From the NCBI RefSeq assembly GCF_012912105.1, contig NZ_QMEA01000006.1, forward strand, positions 1 to 64,000: a stretch of 64,000 nt of DNA, given 5' to 3'. The position numbers were made by a program, and so were the translations under genes. Positions 1 through 8,492 of the stretch are shown here, one piece after another. The DNA is from Brasilonema sp. UFV-L1 (GTDB taxonomy: Bacteria > Cyanobacteriota > Cyanobacteriia > Cyanobacteriales > Nostocaceae). The notes beneath the pieces are model-generated. The model was given only the letters and a program-made list of their open reading frames with translations, did no database searches and was not told the DNA's origin. The first letter of the stretch is position 1, and every line of letters starts with the position of its first letter.

Positions 1-27
1 TCCCTTTTAGGGCGGGGAGGATGTCAA
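1..27 (+). mobile_element. Possible right-end remnant of an IS200/IS605-type element
   Basis: The first bases end in GGAGGATGTCAA, the same string that closes the tnpB relic at 44449-44460, where it follows the decayed transposase gene. In cyanobacterial IS200/IS605 elements this string lies at the right end, so the window probably opens just inside such an end. Only the last bases are visible, so neither the element nor its transposase can be confirmed. Confidence 0.3.
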
Positions 28-73
28 TTAAATACTGTTTAATTTTAAAGTTAAGAAAAACCAACTCAAAGAT

Positions 74-514
74 ATGCAACTCAAAAGATGGGAATCTCCT
101 CGGCGAAAAGGTAGAAATGACAAGGGTAAAGGCGGTTCTGCAAGGCAAAGACAACTGAAGAAACAGCAGCAAATGCTCCGAAAAAGACTTAAGGAAGGTC
201 ATCAACCCGAAAAAGACAACCAACCACATAATCTCAAACAACCAGACAAGAGTAAAAAGACAAGACAGGGGGAAGAAAATTTAATCTTCCCCCTATTTTT
301 TTCTCTTTATCTACCAGAGATGAAAACAACATACTTTGTAAGTGTACGTTACATAGGGTTGGGTAAATCCTGGTCAAACAGGACCACCGTCCATAAATGT
401 CTATATTTTAAATCCACGATCCAGGAGCTTTCAAAGGGCGCGCCTTTGAAATTTTGGCAACAAACCCGACTCCGAAAGCGCCCTATCCATGCAATGCACG
501 GCAATTTTGAGTAA
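74..514 (+). CDS. Small, highly basic hypothetical protein (doubtful 3' end)
   Basis: I do not recognise this protein. The first 65 or so codons are rich in Lys, Arg and Gln, with no predicted membrane segment or known motif, and read like genuine coding sequence. The frame then runs through a strong terminator hairpin at 268-301, and the residues after it look like translated non-coding DNA. Either the real gene ends near 268 after a frameshift, or the whole frame is spurious. There is no clear ribosome-binding site in front of the ATG at 74. A nucleic-acid-binding role would be only a guess from the charge. Confidence 0.3.
   Translation: MQLKRWESPRRKGRNDKGKGGSARQRQLKKQQQMLRKRLKEGHQPEKDNQPHNLKQPDKSKKTRQGEENLIFPLFFSLYLPEMKTTYFVSVRYIGLGKSWSNRTTVHKCLYFKSTIQELSKGAPLKFWQQTRLRKRPIHAMHGNFE
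268..301 (+). terminator. Rho-independent terminator
   Basis: GGGGGAAGA and TCTTCCCCC form a 9-bp stem around a short AT-rich loop and are followed by TATTTTTTT. This is a textbook intrinsic terminator for transcription from the left. It shows that whatever is transcribed upstream should end here, which argues against the full length of the reading frame that crosses it. Confidence 0.8.
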
Positions 515-877
515 GTGAGCGTGAAGGGGCGAAGAAGCTAAGCAGATTTCAATAATTTTGGCTCATTAGATATTTGTTTATTTGATAAAGATAGTATAAA
601 AATAACAACAAATAAATATAAATTTTTGATAAAGTTTAGTGGATAATGACTAACGAAGCAGATATTTAGAGTAGATTGTTATACAGGCTAATGTAAATAA
701 ATAAATACCAGGGAACTCGGCAATTAACTGTAAAAGCGACTGCATCTCCATGTGTTAACTTTCGACCATCTACCAAGAGTTGAAACCAATCAGTCAAGTG
801 AGATAGGCTGAGACATCGCAACATAAGGAATGGTCAGGAAAGCAATTTGTTCTCTATTCAACACAAGGAGTGACTTT
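515..877. other. Non-coding stretch without recognisable features
   Basis: This AT-rich intergenic region precedes the first transferase gene. I see no RNA gene, repeat or open frame of credible length. It presumably contains the promoter of the 878-1693 gene, but no convincing -35/-10 pair stands out. Confidence 0.4.
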
Positions 878-1693
878 ATGGTAGGAAGAGTTTTTCTACC
901 AACTCAAAGAGTGCTAGATTTTCCGATTACTGCCTTACGCTTGGATGAGCAGATACGAACAATGTTACGATGGGCGATCGCACGGGAAAGTAAAACTGTA
1001 TGTGTGGCCAACGTACATATGCTGATGGAGGCATATTGGAATCCAGACTTTGGTACTGTACTGAAGAATGCAGACCTAGTTACTCCTGATGGTATGCCTC
1101 TGGTATGGATGATGAAGCTTTTGGGGGCAAGACATCAAGAGCGCGTACCAGGAATGGATATTTTACAGGCATCGTGCGTACTTGCTCAACAATTGAATGT
1201 CAGTGTTTTTTTTATAGGTTCTCAAACACAGATTCTTTCTCGTATGAGAGAAAGATTAAATCAGGAATTTTCAAATCTGAAAATTGCAGCGATGGAACCC
1301 TTGCCTTTTCGTCCCTTGACACCTGCTGAAGACAAAGCGCTGATTGAAAAAATCAATTCTAGTGGTGCTGGTTTGGTGTTTGTCTCTTTAGGGTGCCCAA
1401 AACAAGAAAATTGGATGGCTCAGCACAAAGATAAAATTCACGCAGTCATGGTTGGGCTAGGTGGTGTTTTTCCTGTGTATGCAGGAATCTATAAAAGAGC
1501 ACCCCGTATGGTGCGAGATTTGGGTTTGGAATGGCTCTATCGGTGGATACAAGAACCCCGTCGCCTTTGGGGACGCTATACCAAGACTATTCCACCGTTT
1601 CTTTGGTTAGCTTTTAAGCAACTGTTGACTTCAACTTCGTTGATCAGTACGCCATTCCGTATTCGTGAACGGTACTTAGGATGGAGAGATTAA
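878..1693 (+). CDS. WecG/TagA/CpsF family glycosyltransferase
   Basis: This is a GT26-type enzyme. The family adds an N-acetylmannosamine(uronic acid) or related sugar to a membrane lipid-linked acceptor early in surface-glycan assembly. The 271-residue product has the family landmarks: an N-V-H segment near residue 46, the TPDGMP loop near 70-75, GCPKQE near 170, and a C-terminal segment with EWLYR and EPRRL that is thought to contact the membrane. I chose the ATG at 878 because AAGGAG lies 7 bases upstream. An in-frame ATG at 830 also exists, but its Shine-Dalgarno-like AAGGA directly abuts the start. It is the first gene of the polysaccharide locus, and its acceptor and donor are unknown. 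Confidence 0.88.
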   Translation: MVGRVFLPTQRVLDFPITALRLDEQIRTMLRWAIARESKTVCVANVHMLMEAYWNPDFGTVLKNADLVTPDGMPLVWMMKLLGARHQERVPGMDILQASCVLAQQLNVSVFFIGSQTQILSRMRERLNQEFSNLKIAAMEPLPFRPLTPAEDKALIEKINSSGAGLVFVSLGCPKQENWMAQHKDKIHAVMVGLGGVFPVYAGIYKRAPRMVRDLGLEWLYRWIQEPRRLWGRYTKTIPPFLWLAFKQLLTSTSLISTPFRIRERYLGWRD

Positions 1694-1837
1694 TGATTGG
1701 TGAGTGTGGTGATTTAGGGGTTTCTTTCAAAAAATAAGGCAGCGCGAGCTGAGGGTAGTAGGAGCTCAAGGGAAGAGGATTTGACTTGTTTGTTTAATTC
1801 ATAGCGGGTGGTGCGCCGCCAGTAAGGCTGCTCCTTT

Positions 1838-1920
1838 GATGCACATTTTGTAACCCTTGTATGGCAAAGATTTCAGTCAGTGAAGAATGCAGGTGCTTCT
1901 TTCAAAAGTTACGAGTGGCG
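1838..1920 (+). repeat. Dispersed 83-bp repeat, copy 1
   Basis: The sequence from GATGCACATTTT to the AAAGTT...GCG end recurs in the same orientation at 7068-7150 with about a dozen substitutions. The best-preserved part is ATGCAGGTGCTT followed by TTTCAAAAGTT. The two copies flank the fkbM-rfbB-rfbA-rfbC-rfbD block. There is no obvious coding capacity, and the element's nature is unknown. Confidence 0.7.
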
Positions 1921-2123
1921 ATACTTCTGGCGGCTTATCGCTTCTGTAACATAGATTCAGAAACACAATGTCTCGAAATGCTTGCTATATAAGGGTTTGA
2001 AAATCTATGTTTTAGGAGTTAAGCAATCATCTTTGCTTAACCCATAGTTTTCCATGCCCTTCCATCCCTTCCCTCCTGCAATCACTGACAATATTCCGAT
2101 AATCAGAATATCTGTTAGCTGAT

Positions 2124-2233
2124 ATCTTGCACTATTCTCAACAAGACCCAAACCTAGGGTTTGGAGAATCAGAAATTAAGGTTTCTACGAGCAGGCATTC
2201 TCAAGAAACCCTGTTTTTCACTTCATGCAAGAT
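2124..2233. repeat. MITE-like palindromic element
   Basis: Terminal inverted repeats ATCTTGCA (2124-2131) and TGCAAGAT (2226-2233) enclose about 110 bp that itself contains palindromes, including CCAAACCTAGGGTTTGG and an AAGGTTTCT/AGAAACC pair. The layout matches small non-autonomous elements common in filamentous cyanobacteria. No target duplication could be assigned confidently. Confidence 0.45.
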
Positions 2234-2330
2234 CTAAGGAACGCAAATGAGTACGAGTTCTTGCCACACGTGGGTCTTTTATACTTGTCAACTCAAATTT
2301 AGATGCGCTTACCCTGACGCATTGTCCCCG

Positions 2331-2437
2331 AAAAAATCGGGCAGCCTATGGCGCATCCGCGCCACGCTTTGCTATCAAGCCCCTTGATTAATCGAGGGGA
2401 CAACACGCGTATCGTAATAAGGCTGCCCGATTTTTTT
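2331..2437. terminator. Long perfect inverted repeat, possible bidirectional terminator
   Basis: AAAAAATCGGGCAGCC (2331-2346) is perfectly complementary to GGCTGCCCGATTTTTT (2421-2436), with T runs at both outer ends when read from either strand. The roughly 74-base loop contains a second near-palindrome, CCCCTTGATTAATCGAGGGG. The GC stem plus T run is terminator-like, but the long loop is unusual and a small mobile repeat is an alternative. Confidence 0.5.
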
Positions 2438-2504
2438 ACGTGTAAGACCCCCGTGACCCACTAAAGTCAATTAATTTACACCAACCAATCATATAAGTTG
2501 AAAA

Positions 2505-3377
2505 ATGAAAGCATCAACAATTAGAAAATTTACACAATTCCCACTACTTCCAAACAGAGTTGTAAAATGGCTAAATCGCTATGACACAGCTATTACCTAT
2601 CCTCAATTACCAGTCGTTGTGCAAATTTCCTCATATGGTAGATCTAATCAATTTGAAATAAGGAATTTACATGCTGATATTCAACGCAATATCTATTTTC
2701 GGGGCTATTATGAAATCAGAGAAATCAATATAGTCAAACAGTTCTTGCGAGCAGGAGATATATTTGTTGACGTTGGAGCAAATATTGGTTTGTACACTAT
2801 TTTAGCATCAAATATTGTTGGGCAAGGAGGTCGAGTGATTGCTTTTGAACCATCAAATCAAATCTCCAAGCACCTGAGACGCAATTTAGAAATAAATTTT
2901 ATAAAAAATGTAAAAGTAGAGCAGATTGCCTTATCTCGTGAAAATGGACTAGCTACTTGGTCAGGAGTTATGGATACTAATGAAGGTGCAGGCAGTATTA
3001 TTCGTAATCCTGAAAACTATACCTCAATTATAGAAGAAGTAAAAACTCTCAAATTTGATGATTACTTTGTTAGCCATGCTTTCAAAAAAATTAGATTCAT
3101 GAAAATCGATGTAGAAGGCGCAGAAATGTTGGTTTTGCAAGGAATGAGTCAAGTTTTAGAGAAAAAAGCCGTTGAATACTTAATGATTGAAGTCAGCGAT
3201 TATCTTTTACCAACAGTAGGTAGTAGCAGTCAAGAGCTTTTTCAAATGTTGCAAAAATCTGGTTATGATCTTTATTTAATTAAATACCTGCCATTTAATC
3301 GATATACACTGAAACTCATACAACACACAACAACACAGAAACATTATTTTGGCAATATTTTTGCAGTAGCAAATTAA
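2505..3377 (+). CDS. FkbM family methyltransferase
   Basis: This is a SAM-dependent O-methyltransferase of the FkbM family, often found in polysaccharide loci where it methylates sugars. In the 290-residue product the SAM-binding loop DVGANIGLYT lies near residues 90-99, followed by the acidic end of strand 2 (AFEP), and the family signature KIDVEGAE lies near 199-206. It stands upstream of the rfb genes in the same orientation, with a 145-base gap. A methylated deoxysugar or a methylated glycan terminus is plausible, but the acceptor cannot be read from the sequence. Confidence 0.85.
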   Translation: MKASTIRKFTQFPLLPNRVVKWLNRYDTAITYPQLPVVVQISSYGRSNQFEIRNLHADIQRNIYFRGYYEIREINIVKQFLRAGDIFVDVGANIGLYTILASNIVGQGGRVIAFEPSNQISKHLRRNLEINFIKNVKVEQIALSRENGLATWSGVMDTNEGAGSIIRNPENYTSIIEEVKTLKFDDYFVSHAFKKIRFMKIDVEGAEMLVLQGMSQVLEKKAVEYLMIEVSDYLLPTVGSSSQELFQMLQKSGYDLYLIKYLPFNRYTLKLIQHTTTQKHYFGNIFAVAN

Positions 3378-3522
3378 ATAGAAAAACTCAAATTAGACAA
3401 TGGTAGTCTTCAGCGTCGTGTTTTGCAATATGACTACGCTTCCGTCTCTTAGTAATGCACCTTACCCAATTATGGTGTTTGCTCTGATGTAGCCATTGTA
3501 TAATTAACAATAAACTACAAAC

Positions 3523-4617
3523 ATGCAAACTTTTTTGGTAACTGGTGGAGTCGGTTTTATTGGTTCTAACTTCATCTTGAAGGCTAGGAAAGAACTTTGG
3601 GCTAACATTATCAATCTCGACAAACTGACTTACGCAAGCAATCCTCAAAGTCTAGAAGATTTGCAGGATGATTCAGGATATCATTTTGTTCGTGGAGACA
3701 TTGGTGATATTGAACTCATACGTCATCTTCTAGAGCAGTACCAACCAAGCGTAATTATCAACTTTGCTGCTGAAAGCCATGTCGATCGCTCAATCTTTAG
3801 CCCTCAGGATTTTGTGCAAACAAACGTAGTCGGAACATTTCAACTTTTAGAAGCAAGCAGGACTTACTGGGAAAAATTATCTCAAAACAAGCAAGAGCAA
3901 TTCCGTTTCTTACATGTGTCTACCGACGAAGTATACGGCTCATTAGGTTCAACAGAGCCAGCTTTTCGGGAAAATACTCCGTATGCTCCCAATAGTCCCT
4001 ACGCTGCAACAAAAGCAGGTTCTGACCATCTTGTACGAGCTTATTATCACACATATGGTCTTCCGACTTTAGTAACTAACTGCTCTAACAACTACGGTCC
4101 ACGTCAGTTTCCTGAAAAACTGATTCCTCTGATGATTCTCAATGCTTTGAATGAAAAGCCCTTACCAATCTATGGTGATGGACAGAATATCAGAGATTGG
4201 CTGTATGTTGTGGATCATTGCGAAGCCCTTTACCTGGTTTTAAAACATGGCAGGATTGGAGAAACTTATAATATTGGAGGTAATAACGAACAAACAAACT
4301 TAGCAGTCGTAAAAAAAATTTGTGCAATCCTCAATGAGTTAGCTCCCAAACCGGACTTTTGCTACTCTTCTTTAATGACTTTTGTCAAAGACCGTCCTGG
4401 ACACGACCGACGCTATGCAATAGATTGCAGTAAAATCGTCAAAGAATTGAGTTGGCAGCCAAAGGAGAATTTTGATAGTGGTTTGTTGAAAACAGTTCAG
4501 TGGTACTTGAGCAATCTCAAGTGGGTTGAGCAAGTTGAATCTGGTACTTACCAGACCTGGATTCAGCAGAACTACACAGATAGAGAAGCAGTCCTATCAA
4601 CAAGAGCGAAATCCTAA
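3523..4617 (+). CDS. rfbB: dTDP-glucose 4,6-dehydratase
   Basis: RfbB/RmlB converts dTDP-glucose to dTDP-4-keto-6-deoxyglucose, the second step of dTDP-L-rhamnose synthesis, using bound NAD. The 364-residue product has the Rossmann motif G-x2-G-x2-G (residues 8-14), the STDEVYG segment (133-139) carrying the catalytic Thr-Asp-Glu of RmlB, and the SDR pair Tyr160/Lys164. Length and motif order are normal for the family. It is first in a tight four-gene operon rfbB-rfbA-rfbC-rfbD, with 22 bases to rfbA. Confidence 0.95.
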   Translation: MQTFLVTGGVGFIGSNFILKARKELWANIINLDKLTYASNPQSLEDLQDDSGYHFVRGDIGDIELIRHLLEQYQPSVIINFAAESHVDRSIFSPQDFVQTNVVGTFQLLEASRTYWEKLSQNKQEQFRFLHVSTDEVYGSLGSTEPAFRENTPYAPNSPYAATKAGSDHLVRAYYHTYGLPTLVTNCSNNYGPRQFPEKLIPLMILNALNEKPLPIYGDGQNIRDWLYVVDHCEALYLVLKHGRIGETYNIGGNNEQTNLAVVKKICAILNELAPKPDFCYSSLMTFVKDRPGHDRRYAIDCSKIVKELSWQPKENFDSGLLKTVQWYLSNLKWVEQVESGTYQTWIQQNYTDREAVLSTRAKS

Positions 4618-4639
4618 CCTATCTGAGGAGTAGTCAATC

Positions 4640-5584
4640 ATGAAGGGCATTATTTTAGCTGGTGGTTCTGGTACACGCCTGTATCCCCTGACTCAAGTAG
4701 TCAGCAAACAACTAATGCCTGTTTATGATAAGCCGATGATTTACTATCCCTTGTCTACCTTAATGTTAGCTGGGATTCGTGAAATCCTGATCATTTCTAC
4801 ACCTGCTCATCTTCCACTGTTTCAGCAACTTCTTCAAGATGGTAGCCAGTGGGGTCTTAAGTTTAGCTATCTTGAACAACCAAGACCAGAAGGAATAGCA
4901 CAAGCATTCATTTTAGGCAAAGATTTTATCGGCAACGACTCCGTATGTCTCATTTTAGGTGATAATCTCTTTTATGGGCACGGTTTAGTTGATGTACTGA
5001 CTCATGCGGCTCAGTTGCGTGAAGGCGCACTGATTTTTGGTTATCGAGTCGCTGAACAACAGCGATATGGAGTGGTTGAATTTGATACAGCAGGTCAGGT
5101 AGTGAGTTTAGAAGAAAAGCCTAAGTTCCCGAAATCTAACTATGCTGTACCAGGTATTTACTTTTATGATTCTCAGGTTTGTGAAATTGCAGCTACTCTC
5201 AAACCCTCAGCCCGCAATGAGTTAGAAATTACTGAACTAAGCCAAGTGTATCTTCGTAAAGGGCAACTAAAAGTCGAGATTTTGGGTCCAGGCTACGCTT
5301 GGTTAGATACGGGTACCCATGAATCTCTTCATCAAGCTGCTAGCTTTATTCAAACTTTGGAACAACGACAGGGTTTGAAAATAGCTTGTATCGAAGAAAT
5401 TGCCTACTGTCAAGGATATATCAATGCAGAGCAACTCTACCAACTCGCTAAACCATTAGCTAACAGCAGCTATGGGCGTTATCTCATGGATATTATCAAT
5501 GGTGATATCTGTACGACTCAAGTTCATCAAATCAATCCGGTGAGATCAGCTCATTACTTCAAGCAGGAAGAGCGCAAAAACTAA
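4640..5584 (+). CDS. rfbA: Glucose-1-phosphate thymidylyltransferase
   Basis: RfbA/RmlA makes dTDP-glucose from dTTP and glucose 1-phosphate, the first step of the dTDP-L-rhamnose pathway. The signature GGSGTRL is at residues 8-14, followed by the substrate-binding [12 protein letters not shown], and the metal-binding Asp108 sits in LGDNLFYG. At 314 residues it is about 20 longer than typical enterobacterial RmlA; the extra length is a C-terminal tail without a recognisable motif. TGAGGAG precedes the ATG. It lies in the operon between rfbB and rfbC, 12 bases before rfbC. Confidence 0.95.
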   Translation: MKGIILAGGSGTRLYPLTQVVSKQLMPVYDKPMIYYPLSTLMLAGIREILIISTPAHLPLFQQLLQDGSQWGLKFSYLEQPRPEGIAQAFILGKDFIGNDSVCLILGDNLFYGHGLVDVLTHAAQLREGALIFGYRVAEQQRYGVVEFDTAGQVVSLEEKPKFPKSNYAVPGIYFYDSQVCEIAATLKPSARNELEITELSQVYLRKGQLKVEILGPGYAWLDTGTHESLHQAASFIQTLEQRQGLKIACIEEIAYCQGYINAEQLYQLAKPLANSSYGRYLMDIINGDICTTQVHQINPVRSAHYFKQEERKN

Positions 5585-5596
5585 GAGGGTAGTACA

Positions 5597-6142
5597 GTGA
5601 AGATTATACAGACTGAAATTCCTGATGTATTGCTGATTTCACCGCGAGTTTTTGAAGATGAGCGTGGCTTTTTTTACGAAAGTTACAATGAGCGAGTTTG
5701 GCGAGAAAAGATAAATGTTGTAGAACATTTTGTACAAGACAATTCTTCTTATTCAGCTAAGAACGTACTACGTGGTCTACACTATCAAATCAAGCAACCT
5801 CAAGGCAAATTGGTGAGAGTTTTGGTTGGTGAAGTATTTGATGTTGCTGTGGACTTAAGGAGTAGTTCTAAATATTTCGGTCGATGGGTTGGCGTTCATT
5901 TGAAAGCCAAGAACAAGCAGCAGCTATGGATACCAGCAGGATTTGCTCACGGTTTTTTGGTAGTTTCAGAATATGCTGAGACGCTTTACAAAACGACAGA
6001 TTACTATGCGCCAGAGTATGAACGTAGTATATTGTGGAATGACCCTGATTTAGCGATCGCCTGGCCGCTCAAACAAGAACCCATTCTCTGTGCTAAAGAT
6101 AGAGCCGGAAAACGACTCAAAGAAGCGGAGGTGTTTGCTTGA
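5597..6142 (+). CDS. rfbC: dTDP-4-dehydrorhamnose 3,5-epimerase
   Basis: RfbC/RmlC epimerises C3 and C5 of dTDP-4-keto-6-deoxyglucose. The 181-residue cupin has the expected active-site residues: His62 in RGLHYQ, Lys71, Tyr131 in the TLYKTTDYY segment and Asp168. The start is GTG (position 5597) after GAGGGTAG. Its stop codon overlaps the TTG start of rfbD by four bases, suggesting translational coupling. Confidence 0.95.
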   Translation: MKIIQTEIPDVLLISPRVFEDERGFFYESYNERVWREKINVVEHFVQDNSSYSAKNVLRGLHYQIKQPQGKLVRVLVGEVFDVAVDLRSSSKYFGRWVGVHLKAKNKQQLWIPAGFAHGFLVVSEYAETLYKTTDYYAPEYERSILWNDPDLAIAWPLKQEPILCAKDRAGKRLKEAEVFA

Positions 6143-7038
6143 CCAGAATACTCTTGACAGGGAGCACAGGTCAAGTTGGTTGGGAACTGCAACGAACTTT
6201 GATGACTCTTGGAGAAGTTATTTCTGTGGGACGTGAAATCTCCTCCTGTGGTCTACGCATAGATTTATCTCAACCTAACACCATTCGTCACGTGATTCGT
6301 GAAGTTCAGCCTGAGTTAATTGTAAATCCAGCCGCATACACTGCAGTCGATAAAGCAGAATCAGAACCTGAATTGGCGATGGCTGTCAACGGGACTGCAC
6401 CTGGTGTGATTGCAGAAGAAGCAAAGTTGTTGGGAGCAGGAGTCATTCATTACTCTACAGATTATATATTTAACGGTCATCAGGCGACACCGTACACAGA
6501 GCAAGATGAACCATGTCCGCAAAATATATACGGAAAAACAAAACTAGCAGGTGAAAAAGCAATTCAAGCAGTTGGTGTACCTCATTTGATTCTAAGAACA
6601 AGTTGGGTTTATAGCTTGAGAGGTAAAAACTTTTTGCTAACAATGCTGAAATTAGCACGGGAGCGTGAAGAATTAAGAGTAGTAGATGACCAAGTGGGAG
6701 CACCAACTTGGAGCCGAATGATTGCTGAATCTACAGCACAAATTGTCTCTCAAGGAACACAAGATTTGATTGGTTTTTTGAGCAGAAAAAATGGGATATA
6801 TCATCTAACTGCTACTGGTCAGACAAGTTGGTATGGCTTTGCAAAAGCTATTTTTGAATATGACTCTCAACGCAATGAATATAAGTTAGAAAAAGTGGTT
6901 GCAATACCGTCAGAGCAATATCCAACCCCAGCGAAAAGACCAGCTTATTCATCATTAGATACTGAGAAAATTTCTCGTGTATTTGGGTTAGTATTGCCTA
7001 ACTGGCAAAGAAATTTAGAGTTGGTGCTTGGTTCATAA
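6139..7038 (+). CDS. rfbD: dTDP-4-dehydrorhamnose reductase
   Basis: RfbD/RmlD reduces the 4-keto group to give dTDP-L-rhamnose, completing the pathway begun by rfbA. The 299-residue product has the nucleotide-binding GSTGQVG motif (residues 8-14), STDYIF (106-111) and the SDR pair Tyr131/Lys135 in YGKTK. The start is a TTG inside the TTGA that overlaps the rfbC stop, with GGAGG of rfbC upstream. All four rhamnose genes are intact, so the locus can supply dTDP-rhamnose itself. Confidence 0.93.
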   Translation: MTRILLTGSTGQVGWELQRTLMTLGEVISVGREISSCGLRIDLSQPNTIRHVIREVQPELIVNPAAYTAVDKAESEPELAMAVNGTAPGVIAEEAKLLGAGVIHYSTDYIFNGHQATPYTEQDEPCPQNIYGKTKLAGEKAIQAVGVPHLILRTSWVYSLRGKNFLLTMLKLAREREELRVVDDQVGAPTWSRMIAESTAQIVSQGTQDLIGFLSRKNGIYHLTATGQTSWYGFAKAIFEYDSQRNEYKLEKVVAIPSEQYPTPAKRPAYSSLDTEKISRVFGLVLPNWQRNLELVLGS

Positions 7039-7650
7039 CTAGGCAATACGGTTCGGATAACTCTTAAGATGCACATTTTATAACGCTTATATAGCAAGGC
7101 TTTCAGAAAATGAAAAATGCAGGTGCTTTTTTCAAAAGTTGCTAGCGGCGACTTTCGCGACTAGTGAGAGGCTCACATCTTGCATCAAGAAAACTTATGT
7201 TTTTTTGTCACTCAGTATGAAGCCAAAAGTCCTTTATTTAGCGCGAGAAAGGCAATAAAAACCATGTAGCTTTATTGCATATTTTTCTAGTTTCTACAGA
7301 TTTCTAAGGTTAGGTGCAAAATAATACCGTTTCTCTAAAATCTAACTACAGATTGAACCAGGTCTATCATTGCACAAAGAGGGCTACTACAGACAAAGTG
7401 TAACCTTAATTTAGAATTGAGAAAATTGGTATAACTTGTTATACATTACCCTCAGAGAAATAACGGAAATTTCAGGCGAAATATTTAAAGAAAAGATAAA
7501 GGTATAAAAAATATACAAATACTTCCTGATACCAAGATGAATGTAAAGAAATAATGGAAGGGGGTACTAACAGTGTTTTTTTCTGAGACTTCAGAAATTT
7601 TGGCTGCAAACAACCACACATTGTCTCATTAATGATATATGGGTAAGTAA
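7039..7650. other. 612-base intergenic region with a dispersed repeat
   Basis: This region separates the rhamnose operon from the ABC exporter. It contains the second copy of the 83-bp repeat (7068-7150) and otherwise AT-rich sequence. Short frames on the - strand near 7472-7660 have no coding character. The exporter promoter presumably lies in the 3' part. Confidence 0.5.
7068..7150 (+). repeat. Dispersed 83-bp repeat, copy 2
   Basis: Same-orientation partner of the repeat at 1838-1920. It begins GATGCACATTTTATAACGC and shares ATGCAGGTGCTT and TTTCAAAAGTT. It lies 30 bases after the rfbD stop, so the two copies bracket the fkbM-rfbBACD block as direct repeats about 5.2 kb apart. Confidence 0.7.
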
Positions 7651-8478
7651 ATGAACACAAAAGAACTCACCATTGAGGCAGGTAGGGCTGAGAAGCAGTA
7701 CTGGAAAGACCTGTGGAAATACAGAGAGCTATTTTACTTTCTGGCATGGCGCGATATCTTGGTGCGCTATAAACAAACGGTGATCGGACTAGCATGGGCG
7801 CTGGTTCGACCTTTTTTAACGATGATTGTGTTCACATTTGTGTTTAGTACTATAGCTGGGCTACCGTCTGAGGGTAATGTACCCTACCCAATCATGGTCT
7901 ATGCAGCGCAGTTACCTTGGCAATTCTTTTCTGGAGCGCTGAGTGAGTGCAGCAACAGCTTAATCAGTAATGCCAACCTGATTTCTAAAGTCTATTTTCC
8001 TCGGTTGATTGTGCCAACAAGTGCAGTGATTGTCAGCTTTGTGGATTTTCTGGTTGCTGGTATGCTTCTGTTGGGACTGATGGCATGGTACAACTTTGTG
8101 CCGGACTGGCGTATTCTAACTCTGCCAATATTTATTTTCATTGCATTTGTGGCGGCGATTGGTGCAGGGTTGTGGTTAGCAGCATTGAACGTAGAGTATC
8201 GAGACTTTCGCTTCATTGTGCCGTTTATTGTCCAGTTTGGTCAGTATATTTCACCTGTAGGGTATAGCAGCAGCAAAGTACCAGAGCAGTGGCGATTACT
8301 CTACTCGCTCAACCCGATGGTGGGAGTGATTGATGGTTTCCGCTGGGCGATTTCAGGCGGACAAGCAAGCATTTATTTACCTGGATTTTTTCTATCTCTA
8401 GGACTAGTTGTTCTGGTATTTTTTAGCGGAATTTGGTATTTCCGCAAAATGGAACGCAAATTCGCTGACATCATTTAG
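7651..8478 (+). CDS. ABC-2 type polysaccharide export permease (Wzm-like)
   Basis: This is the membrane subunit of a Wzm/Wzt-type exporter that moves lipid-linked glycans across the cytoplasmic membrane. The 275-residue product begins with an amphipathic cytoplasmic stretch (YRELFYFLAWRDILVRYKQT) typical of the family and then has about six hydrophobic segments, including ones near residues 50-70, 120-145, 155-180 and 240-265. It is followed after 14 bases by the ATPase gene. Because the locus also has a Wzy-like protein, the division of labour between the two export routes is unclear. Confidence 0.9.
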   Translation: MNTKELTIEAGRAEKQYWKDLWKYRELFYFLAWRDILVRYKQTVIGLAWALVRPFLTMIVFTFVFSTIAGLPSEGNVPYPIMVYAAQLPWQFFSGALSECSNSLISNANLISKVYFPRLIVPTSAVIVSFVDFLVAGMLLLGLMAWYNFVPDWRILTLPIFIFIAFVAAIGAGLWLAALNVEYRDFRFIVPFIVQFGQYISPVGYSSSKVPEQWRLLYSLNPMVGVIDGFRWAISGGQASIYLPGFFLSLGLVVLVFFSGIWYFRKMERKFADII

Positions 8479-8492
8479 TAAGGAGGGATGAC

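Larger units (their letters stand above)
1694..2504. other. 811-base intergenic region rich in repeats
   Basis: This stretch holds no credible gene. It contains an 83-bp dispersed repeat (1838-1920), a short inverted repeat AACATAGATT/AATCTATGTT (1948-2011), a MITE-like palindromic element (2124-2233) and a long stem-loop (2331-2436). It separates the first transferase from the fkbM-rfb block and looks like a pile-up of small mobile repeats. Confidence 0.6.

Noticed and set aside
1105-1329. 74-codon frame inside the WecG-family gene
   Set aside because: It lies entirely within a well-supported gene in another frame.
7472-7660. 62-codon - strand frame upstream of the Wzm-like gene
   Set aside because: Translation is aromatic-rich and AT-driven, it overlaps the exporter start, and no signal supports it.
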